A stretch of DNA of 64,000 nt from Tubulanus polymorphus (Eukaryota; Nemertea; Palaeonemertea; Tubulaniformes; Tubulanidae): assembly GCF_964204645.1 (NCBI RefSeq), contig NC_134027.1, positions 12,574,485-12,638,484 on the forward strand, in the 5' to 3' direction. Numbering within the stretch: the first letter of the stretch is position 1; each line of letters starts with the position of its first letter. Below, in pieces: positions 55,542-64,000 of this stretch. The notes under the pieces were generated by a model that did no database searches, was not told the DNA's origin, and worked only from the letters and a program-made list of their open reading frames with translations. Both the position numbers and the translations under genes were made by a program.

Positions 55542-58500
55542 GTAGATGGATGTAGATGTATTATACTCGTGTAGATGGCGTTGGGGGAGCGCTGAAGTGC
55601 TGCTCCTCAGCTCTTCCCAAAGTTACAATTTCAAGGCCTCTCCAGGGCCCTTGACTCGGATGGATGTGTTTAACTGTGTTGTGAATACTCCAAGACTGTG
55701 CTGGCTGAAAGACTTTACTGTTCTCATCACTGGAGAGTGTTTAAACTGATTTGGACTTTTTGGATTTTCAACATTCAGATAATTTTACTACCACCATATT
55801 GGATTACATAGCCTTGTGATAATGGCCAAGTTACGCTCGATCACGCGATTACTTGACTATAGTCGACTTAATATATCAAACCAACTGGAACATAAACTTC
55901 GTTCATTTAATATCTACAGACGCATGTCAACGAGGCGGAAAGTCAGAGGTTTAGGCTCTAAACCTTTTCATGGGACATTACCTGGACATTCAGTGGATAG
56001 TAAACAAACTTTGAGTGGATTCAAACTGGGTGTCTTCAATGCTCAATCTGTCAGGAATAAACATGATCAGATCCGCCTTGCTGTGACTGAATATGACATT
56101 GATCTTTTGTGTCTGACTGAAACCTGGTTATCTACATCTGACAAGGATGCCTTTTTTGCCAGATCACTTACACCCCCGGATATAACTTCGTGAATTTCCC
56201 ATATTCTGGAAATACTGGATATGGCGGTGTGGGTCTCCTTCTCAAACAAGGACTCACCATTCAGAGAAAGGAACTCTGCCTACCAGGCAACTCATTCCAA
56301 GCCTGTAGTATCAAGCTGTCAGCTGGATCTAGAGTTCTCCACATTGTCAATTTCTATCGACCACCACCCTCGCTTAAGAACAAATTTACTGTTACTGGAT
56401 TTATCGACGAAGTATCACCACTTATGATTGAACTCAGTTCTAGCCCAGGAGAACTTGTACTTGTTGGAGATCTGAACTTTCACTTTGACGTACCAAATTC
56501 ACCTGATACCATTAAGTTTATGGAGTTGATCCAGTCCCTTGATCTCAAGCAACATGTAGATTTCCCTCACACAGGTCGGGTCATACATTGGATGCTGTCA
56601 TCACAGCCCAGACCAGTAACGTCGTTCAGGCTTTGTCTCAGTGTGATATGTTATCTGATCATCTTTTGTTTGTCTGCGACATTGCATTTCCAAGAGCTCC
56701 ACCAACCAGAAAGGTTATTTTGACCAGGAATATGCGCGCCATAAATTCCTTATCTCTAGGTATGGAGATTGCTTCATTAGCACCACCTACTGAAGGCATA
56801 GGGTTGTCTGAAGTGTGCCACTATTATCACAAAGCCCTTGAAAACATACTGGACAGCCATGCCCCTCTCAAGAAGAAGGTCATCAATGTTAAGCCTTCTT
56901 ATCCATGGTTCAACGATGAACTGCGTCATGCTCGTTCCACTAAAAGGGCAGCCGAACGGAGGTGGAAGGATACTCGACTTACGGTACATTTTCAAATGTT
57001 TCATAGCGTGCGCAACCACTACAACATACTTATTGCCAAGGCTAAGCGTGACTACCTGAACAATAGAATAACTGATGCTGGTTCAGACACAAAAGCCATG
57101 CAACGCGTGTTCAATGAAATTCGTGTAAAGGACCGTACTTGTAGACTGCCAACGCATACTGACGATAAGGCCAAACTAACTGATGAATTTTCCGACTTCT
57201 TCATTGGCAAAGTCAAAGACATTCAGAATCGTTTTGATCAAATGCGCCCAGCTAGAGATGATCCACTATCATCCTGCCATCTTAATACACTTGATGAAGC
57301 TTCTGAAAGTGAAGTACGCAAAATCATAGTTTCTTCACCATCAAAGTCATGTGGTTTGGACATACTGCCTACGTGGCTAATTAAATATCCGGATGTCATA
57401 CCTTCAATTGTAACAGTGTTTACCTCTATAATCAACCACTCACTGTCTGATGGCTCTGTTCCAAAGTCATTAAAACTGGCTCTGATTACACCCATTCTCA
57501 AACAGCCAACATTGGATGCTGATGTCTTTAAAAACTATCGTCCAGTAAGCAATCTTACGTTTTTGTCTAAAGTTATTGAGCGAGTGGTGGCTGCTAGATT
57601 ATCTAGATACATGGAGGTGAACAACTTGCACGACCCCCTACAGTCAGCCTATAAGCGTAATCATAGCACCGAAACTGCAATACTCAGGGTTCAGAATGAT
57701 CTCAGGTGAATGGTGGACAGTCATGGCTGTGCTCTACTTGTGCTCCTCGACTTAAGTGCTGCTTTCGACACTGTGGATCATGACATTCTCCTCACTCGCA
57801 TGGAGAGTCGTCTTGGAATATCTGGTAGTGCACTTAGTTGGTTTCGATCCTATTTGAGTGAGCGCACACAAGCGGTGGTTATTGATGGTTGTCGATCAAA
57901 CCCAAAGGTGCTGGACTGTGGTGTACCCCAGGGCTTGGTCCTTGGCCCCCTTCTGTTCCTTGTCTATGCATTGCCGCTTATGCATCTGTTTACTAGTGAT
58001 ATTGTAAAGCGACATGGCTTTGCAGATGACAAACAAACGTATGTTGCCTTGTCTTGCAAATTTGATGCGGATCTATCCCAGCAGCTTAAAGAACTCCAGG
58101 ACACATTGAACAGGGTTCATTCATGGCTCTTTGAAAATAAACTCACGTGTAATCCGGATAAGTTCGAGGCCCTTCTCGTTGGAACTAAGCAGAGTTTGTT
58201 AATTCACATACCACCTCTAAATGTCGGCGGCGCCTTTATCCCAGTGCAGAAAGTACCGGTGAGAAACTTAGGTGTGATGTTTGATTCGTCCCTCTCCATG
58301 GACAGCCAAGTCAAAAGTGTGGCTCGTTCCGCCTCGTTTCATCTTAGGATTATTGGTTCTGCTCGTCGCTTCCTCACGCAGAACTCAGCAAAAATGTTAA
58401 CGCAGTCTTTAGTTCTGTCGCGATTAGACTATTGCAATAGCTGCTTGTATGATATCAGTGATTATCTTCTTCATAGACTCCAACTTGTGCAAAATAGAGC

Positions 58501-58952
58501 TGCTAGGATTATTGCACTCACTAAGTCACATGATCACATCTCTCCGATTCTCCGTTCACTTCATTAGCTACCAGTACGCAAACGGATCTTATTTAAAGTT
58601 GCTTTGCTGGTTTTTAAGTGCCTCCATAACTTGGCACCCTCTTACCTCTCCAGCCTGTTAACAGTTTACAGACCAGTCCGAACACTTCGTTCCGGGTCGC
58701 AGAATCTTTTGTTAGTCAGATCATGTCGTCTTAAGTCATTCGGCGGACACGCATTTGAGACATTTGCACCTACAGTGTGGAACTCCCTTCCGCAACCTCT
58801 CCGTGATATTGACTCTCTGCCAGCATTCAAAGCACAGCTCAAGACATTTCTGTTCAAGTCACCATCTTTGTCTGTAGAGCGCCTTTGATAATAGCACTGC
58901 TATTTACAAGGCGCTATAGAAATTTACAATCCTATCCTATCCTACAATCCTA
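55542..58952 (+). mobile_element. CR1/L2-like LINE inserted in the Polinton integrase
   Basis: TCTTGT flanks both sides (55536-55541 and 58953-58958). The element has a 5' region with repeated GTGTAGATGG, an EN-RT ORF (see next entry) and a 3' tail of TCCTA units (CAATCCTATCCTATCCTA). There is no separate ORF1. It is nearly full-length in the ORF2 part and less decayed than the Polinton around it, so it is younger. Confidence 0.85.
55816..58888 (+). pseudogene. LINE endonuclease-reverse transcriptase ORF, 3-4 breaks
   Basis: An APE-type endonuclease starts with LGVFNAQSVRNKHDQIRL and LLCLTETWLSTSD, then GVGLLLK, NFYRPPPSL, VGDLNFHFDV, and SDHLLF after a frameshift. RT follows: [57 protein letters not shown] and the catalytic GFADD (58016-58030). 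The C-terminal region has LDYCNSCLYD, FAPTVWNSLPQPLRD and FKAQLKTFLF. Breaks: frameshifts near 56185 and 56580, TGA at 57707 and TAG at 58565. This domain order and C-terminal block belong to the CR1/L2/Rex group. It would nick DNA and copy the element RNA at the target. Confidence 0.88.
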
Positions 58953-59869
58953 TCTTGTTCATAATATTTCTTCATCATTTAGATCTAATAATTTGTATAC
59001 AAATGGCTTAGTTAATATTATCTTTATAATCTTAAATATTTCTTCGGTAAAATTAGGAGTATAACCTTTATAGAATGTATTTCGATTTACATATTCTAAC
59101 TTGTTGACCAATTTTAAACTTAGGTTCTCCGAAATCATGTGCAACAAACGCACCATCTAAATTGTTTCAAACAACTTCTGAATTATCTTCTTTTCTAGCT
59201 TGTATAGGTTTCATACCAATACTTGAATGTTTAAATTATTATAACCTTGCATCATCATATTATAACCTAAATCATCTGATACATCAATATATCTATATGT
59301 TTCATTAGCAGTAAAATATTTCCACATTCTAGTTTTCAATGCTTCATTAAATCTTTCTATAATAGATGCTTTTTCACTGAGTGTGTTGAAAAATACTCTA
59401 CATTGTTATCAGATAATAATCTTTTTAAATGTTTATTATAAAATTCTTTACCTTCATCAAATTGTATCTTACCTGGAATAGCTTCTTGAAATATTAATTT
59501 GAACGCATTAGTAACTTTTATACCTGTTTTATTTTGGTATACTCTATGCGTATCTACTGAATATATCTATAACATTTAATATCCAGAAATATCCTTTCTT
59601 ATATTGTTCTAAGTTCTTCATATCAATTAAATAAGCTTGCCACTTTTGGTCAATATATGACACCATCTTGTTAAAAAGTTTTTATCCATGTTTCTATGTA
59701 TTTGATATGTAGGCTGTTCTTGTAACCATGATTTTCATTCACTATATTTATTTTTATCTTTATCAAATTTAATTTTATCCCATAATTCTTCCACACTAGA
59801 ATATGATACTTCACTTTCAGGATTATGATATAAATCTATTAAATATTGTTCTTTTTTCATTATATTCTA

Positions 59870-60254
59870 ATCCATTGATAATAATTTAGATTTATTTTCA
59901 ATATTTTATTTCTTTTTTTATTTCTTATTTTATATCTTTATTTGATTTCTTTTCTGGTATAATAGGTTTATCATCATTATCATCATTATTAAATTTATAT
60001 TTATATTAAATTTATATTACACCAGAAAATAAAATAACTGTGATTAATCCAATTGAAATATGCAAGTAATTAATCAGAAGAATTAGATTATTATTAGATC
60101 ATTATTTGAATTAATATCAGATAATTTCAGTGATTCATTTATATCAGTTAATTTCGTTCCTTTGCTCTTTTTAACTGGGTAGATCTTTTTCCAAACTCCT
60201 TTGCCCACGCAATTTGTTTCTCAGATCTAGGCTTTTTTAAATATCATCACTCAT
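59870..60254 (-). pseudogene. Small Polinton basic/membrane protein, broken
   Basis: Starts at 60252-60254 (context TAAATG) with MSDDI then a stop. A shifted frame gives KKPRSEKQIAWAKEFGKRST and QLKRAKERN. Further on come a hydrophobic helix (HISIGLITVILFSGVI) and an Asp-rich segment before KPIIPEKKSNKDIK. Basic-plus-membrane small proteins of this kind occur in Polintons; the role is unknown. Confidence 0.4.
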
Positions 60255-60329
60255 TTATTTTAGTTAATTTTTGTTCTGTTTCATTATTATCTGATTTATC
60301 ATTATCTTTATATTCTATAGGTCAAATAT

Positions 60330-60813
60330 TAGAAAATGTTATACTCCAGTAGAAATTAATGTCATTATTCCATCTAATTGGAATGATGTATACCCAACCA
60401 ATTTCTGTAATTCTGTCGTAACTATCTAATTATTTTTTAAATCACTATATAATTTATTTTCATCATTGATCGGCATTACCCGAATACATTACTTAGAGTA
60501 ACATTTTACTATTCCATCACTAATGGAATCATTTATTCTAGCTAATCTAGCTTCTTCATATATTTTAAAGTATTTGCTTACTTTATCTGGTTTCATAGCA
60601 TCTAGCTCTTGATATGTTATAATTTTACTTAAGAATTCTTTGCATTTACCACTAGCAATTAATAACTCAAGATGGTGCTAACATGTTGAATAGTACTCGT
60701 AATCAATACTATTATTAACTTGAGCCTAATTAGTTACAACTGTATCTCTATTATCTGTAATGCCCAATTCATTTAATGTCTTTTGTAACATTATCCTTTA
60801 ATTCCTTAGACAT
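60330..60813 (-). pseudogene. Polinton conserved structural-type protein, broken
   Basis: Starts MSKELKDNVTKDIK at 60813 (context TAAATG). After frameshifts it gives LNELGITDNRDTVVTN, then LLIASGKCKEFLSKIITYQE, LDAMKPDKVSKYFKIYEEA and RLARINDSISDGIVKC, and on to ELQKLVGYTSFQLDGI. By recall this resembles a protein of unknown function conserved in animal Polintons, possibly a minor capsid component. Several stops are present. Confidence 0.45.
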
Positions 60814-61020
60814 TTATTATGAGAAAAAAAGAAAAAAATAAATATTAAAATATTTTAGTTAAAGTTAAAGTATTCTAGTATTCTATATATGTTCATAATA
60901 CTATTTGTAATATTCATAGTATGTGGTTGTTCTACCTCGATTTATTGTGCAAATTTTTTCATCAAAATTCAATAACATGTTAAAATCCTGTTCATAATCT
61001 GATTTTCTTTATCTTCTTCT

Positions 61021-61368
61021 CTTTTGAACTTCAGATATTCATCTGAATTTCAACCATAAGCGACTGTTTGAATTCCGTCGTTTAATATATATCTCTTATC
61101 ATCGAAAGGGTTCAAACTAACTTTTTCTATCGCTTCAATAAACATCTCATGATCCACAGATCTTAAACATCTCATCTTATTTTTTCTAACGTCTCTTTTG
61201 AACTTCAGATATTCATCTGAATTTCAACCATAAGCGACTGTTTGAATTTCTTCGTTTAATATATATCTCTTATCATCGAAAGGGTTCAAACTAACATTTT
61301 CTATCGCTTCAATAAACATCTCATGATCCACAGATCTTAAACATCTCATTTTATTTTTTCTAACTTCT
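61021..61368. repeat. 174 bp tandem duplication over the polymerase C-terminus
   Basis: Unit 1 (61021-61194) and unit 2 (61195-61368) both begin CTTTTGAACTTCAGATATTC and are almost identical. The duplicated coding part is the PolB C-terminal block around NPFDDKRYIL. Confidence 0.9.
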
Positions 61369-64000
61369 TCATTAAATATGCTATTGATATAATCTTGGAA
61401 ATGAATATTTTTTTCTACTACACTTTTGGTAATTCCTTTCAATTTTTTAGCTTCATTTTCCTTAGTTTAATATGAATACATTTTAGATCTAATACCTATG
61501 AACTCTATCATTTCTTCACCACCTAATTCATCTTTAAATTTACCTGGAACTTTTTTATCATCATTACTAAATAATTGATTTTTAGGATAGTTACTGAAAT
61601 GAAATAAAAATGATGTTTTAATATTTTCAAATCATTTGTTAGATTATTAGTTTTTATCTTTAATATGTAACTCTCAGTATCAAAATATAAGATTTCTATA
61701 TGCTTTTCACCAAAATGTGGTTGCAAAACATTATAACAAAATTCATACATCAATAATTTTGATATTTCTAAAACTGATGCTCCAACATAATAGGTTTATT
61801 GAACTTCATTGATGTTCTTCTCATTTTAACTGTAGCTAAACTTTCATCAGATATTATGTTACCTATGAACGGATATGATTGTAAATACCTAATTCTTTTT
61901 CCATTGCTCACCAACTCAATATAATTTCTATTTCTAATATTCTCACAAGTCTTTCCATAGAATGCATTATTCATTAAGTTGAAGAAATCTTTCTCAAAAT
62001 CAGTTTTAGCTTTAGTTCTCTGTTTGGTTTTAAAATTAATATATTTTTCTAACCATTTAGATTGACTGAATGAAATATATCTATGTACTTTTTTAATATG
62101 ATTCCTTGTTTCAAATAGAATTTTAACATTCTATAATGTACTACATAATTAGGGTTTCTGCTGCCTCGGCAGAAACCCTATTGGATTCCTGCTGATTATC
62201 ATTTTAACATATTCTCCACTGGTTTCGTCACAAAAAAATTCATCTTCTATTAGATTTGACTACTAACAACTTTGAAACGAAATGTTAAACTCTGATGATA
62301 ATATAACAGTCTCTTGCTGCGCGTAGTTTCTATGGATGTACTGTGCTTCCTATTTTAAACTTGAAGTTACTTAAAGATAACACCGGTGGAAATAGCAATC
62401 ATCAATCATGGCGCGCACACTGGCGCGAATCTGAAAGTTTGTGACGTCATTTCATAAATAAATAAAGAAGGGAGGCTCCGAGAATATCCAAATCACAGGT
62501 CACTGTGAATAACTGGGGTTCGACCATTCACAAGTTAAAAATGTACTACTTCCTTGTTTGTGAAGTAAGTTCATTCATACTGTTATTAAAAGCATTTTAA
62601 CCTTTTAAACATTTTAAACATTCTATAATAGTATAGTTTTGTTCGTGGATATCAATACTTCGAAACATCAACAGCGGTTTATTCATTTATTGTACCGGTA
62701 CGCGTTTTCTTAATTAAATTGAATTGGTCCGGTCCAAAAGGCGGGTCATACTAGTTAGCGTCAGAAAATGTCAGCGTCGGTGATACCTTGTTATCGTCGA
62801 TATTAAACGGTCTAAAGTCAGTTTATACATCACATACATAACAAATTGGATGTCCCTTGTACATGTACATCACATCGTGACGCAGCGGTGATGTGAATGT
62901 CATAGAAGAACAAAGTCAGTTAAAAATACCTACCCACTGCACCGATAAAGAATGATTGCAAGCCAGAGGTCAGTGACAGACAGTCAGTAATGGGGAGTGA
63001 TGGTACCGTTCGTGATTATGTTTTTATAATGGTTATTGGACGTCAATTTCATATGTGAATTGTAGTCCCCATCTGATCGCTTGACTTGTCAGACTGACTT
63101 GTCACTCCTCTACTAATAGTAACACTATAAGGCCTTCCCTCCTGCATAGTTTACCCTATAGGCCAAATTTGTGTTTTCTCATCTTTTTTCGGAACCAGTA
63201 ATAACCGAATATGCGCTTAAACTGTCACTAGCGAATGGTAAAAACACCGTAGCTTCGTTCTTCTCGATGTTATTTCCCCCAAAACCTGGTACATTAGTAC
63301 TTCGCGCGTAGTAGCACATGCGCGTAGTAGCACATGTGGGTCAACATATCCATGTTGTGAGTTGACCCCTAGGTGGCACTCTTTCAAAAAACGGAATGTG
63401 ACGAACTGATTTCGAAAAAGTACCCAGTATCAGCATCATCCGCTATATCTAGAGTTCTTTTCTTACAATCAAATTTATCAACATTTTCATGTTGTAAAAC
63501 TTCACTTATTTCAAATACTCCATAAGTTTGTGGTTCCATCATTACCCAACCATATAGATTATTTGCGTCTATATATAATAATTCATATACAGGATTATCA
63601 TTTACATTGAAATATCTATCACCTAATACACCTGAAACACCTCCTCTTATAGAATTTTCAAATAATACTAATTGATCTATATTTGTTAATAAGTCCCTTT
63701 TTAAATCTGTAGATTTTAAAAGACATCCCCAAGTTAAACCTGGACTAGAATAACAGTGGCAAGGATCGATATTAAAATATCTTAGATTTACATCTCTAAA
63801 CCTTTCGAATACATCAGTTAATAATAATATATCTGATCTTAAATATAAATCTACTAATTCACCATGATCTTTCAGTCCAAAATGATTCCAAATATTCAAT
63901 GTTCTATTATAAACTTCATCTTTAACACATTCGGATCTTAATTTATCATAAAATTGTTCTTTTAAAAATTCAGTTATATTAAAATCATTATGATCTTTAT
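61222..64000 (-). pseudogene. Polinton DNA polymerase B, broken, runs off the right edge
   Basis: From the right edge the frame is open: exonuclease block DLYLRSDILLLTDVFERFRD, then YSSPGLTWGCLLK, RGGVSG and polymerase motif A YIDANNLYGWVM (about 63550). After an insertion (about 62151-63390) come YVVHYRMLKFYLKQGI, motif B region NNAFYGKTCENIRNRNYIEL (about 61915-61975) and motif C as LYFDTES (about 61660-61680), where the usual second Asp of DTD is Glu. The C-terminal block SLNPFDDKRYILNEEIQT ends at 61224. Frameshifts lie near 62070, 61780 and elsewhere. The family is protein-primed polymerase B of Polintons. The N-terminus lies beyond the window. Confidence 0.88.
62151..63390. mobile_element. 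Insertion of unknown type within DNA polymerase B
   Basis: Host-like, less AT-rich sequence separates two polymerase blocks that should be about 50-60 codons apart. The left boundary holds a perfect hairpin, AGGGTTTCTGC with GCAGAAACCCT (62152-62180). Near the right boundary a CGCGTAGTAGCACATG unit is repeated (about 63305-63336). No coding sequence, clear TIR pair or target duplication is seen. It may be a non-autonomous transposon or a rearrangement that also removed polymerase sequence. Confidence 0.5.

Larger units (their letters stand above)
55343..59860 (-). pseudogene. Polinton integrase with chromodomain, split by a LINE
   Basis: The N-terminal part starts near 59860 (MKKEQYLIDLYHNPESEV; later LQEQPTYQIHR). 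The rve core has YLIDMKNLEQYKKGYFWIL (first Asp), QFDEGKEFYNKHLKRLL (second Asp) and SIIERFNEALKTRMWKYF (Glu). The post-core domain has FYKGYTPNFTEEIFKI (about 59050-59080). The LINE 55542-58952 interrupts it. The C-terminal chromodomain (YEIEKVLKTKTLRGKKYSLV, then YKGYDDKFNEWI) is at 55346-55480 and the stop is at 55343-55345, overlapping the ATPase start. Several stops and frameshifts lie before the LINE, for example near 59737, 59545 and 59395. The family inserts Polintons with 6 bp duplications. Confidence 0.85.
49924..64000. mobile_element. Large decayed Polinton/Maverick, right end beyond window
   Basis: The left end starts AGTAATTAGATGTATGTCGT (AATAGA precedes it) and carries the TIR blocks GAAAGATCGAGCTCAT and AATTCTCGCATGCTC, shared with the mini-Polinton. 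Genes run + from the left and - from the right, and converge near 53500-53900. The set (capsid-like protein, packaging ATPase, chromodomain integrase, protein-primed-type DNA polymerase B) is the Polinton core. Composition is much more AT-rich than the flanks. Nearly every gene has stops or frameshifts, and three later insertions are present. The right TIR is not in the window, so the full length and target duplication cannot be confirmed. Confidence 0.88.

Noticed and set aside
51179-60254. Alternative genetic code in the Polinton (TGA as Trp, TAA/TAG as Gln)
   Set aside because: Several stops do fall at likely Trp positions, but others fall where Leu, Lys or other residues are expected, TGG is also used, and frameshifts are frequent. 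Ordinary decay explains all of them.

Overview
The window looks like nuclear DNA of an animal, most likely a marine invertebrate (possibly a mollusc, annelid or brachiopod; this is an inference and the species cannot be read from the sequence). The evidence is spliced genes with GT-AG introns and AATAAA signals, a Rolling-stone-like membrane protein, a ninjurin, LINE, Ty3/Gypsy and Polinton elements, and many inverted-repeat MITEs. There are no bacterial features. Most of the 64 kb is transposable-element sequence lying in and between small host genes.

Host genes were rebuilt from splice sites and frame. They are: the 3' end of a lysine-rich-tail gene on + (2802-6137); NOP10, the H/ACA snoRNP subunit, on - with two exons (12767-12820 and 7318-7470) around a 5.3 kb transposon-filled intron; a 122-residue RIIa-domain protein on - with three exons (28620-30670); a Rolling-stone-like multipass protein on - with two exons (36861-40611); and a ninjurin on - with two exons (44265-47578). 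One further isolated exon (33884-33941) is possible. NOP10 and the lysine-tail gene are convergent.

Mobile elements by region: 0.2-15 kb holds MITEs and non-autonomous DNA transposons (hAT-like, piggyBac-like, TA- and AT-flanked, foldback), including a 505 bp near-palindrome inside the NOP10 intron. 15973-17471 is a complete 1.5 kb internally deleted Polinton derivative with 6 bp target duplications and AG...CT ends. 19.7-28.3 kb is a Ty3/Gypsy element. Its 5' LTR begins in a 422 bp (CCCT)n tract and is split by a DNA transposon, gag and pol carry frameshifts, and a third ORF encodes an SGNH/GDSL-type hydrolase domain. 28-49 kb holds LINE fragments and more MITEs around the host genes. 49924 to the right edge is a large, AT-rich, decayed Polinton/Maverick. 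On + it has small ORFs, a membrane protein, a major-capsid-like gene and a zinc-finger gene. On - it has a packaging ATPase, a chromodomain integrase, two small structural-type genes and DNA polymerase B. It was later hit by a CR1/L2-like LINE (in the integrase), a TTGACGCC-ended element (in the ATPase) and another insertion (in the polymerase).

The two strongest candidates for something unusual are the SGNH hydrolase ORF in the env position of the Gypsy element, and the left-terminal palindrome shared by both Polinton elements, whose two arms differ from each other in the same way in both copies. Every Polinton gene seen is broken except a 78-codon ORF and one frame in the mini-element, so this is a fossil and not an active system.
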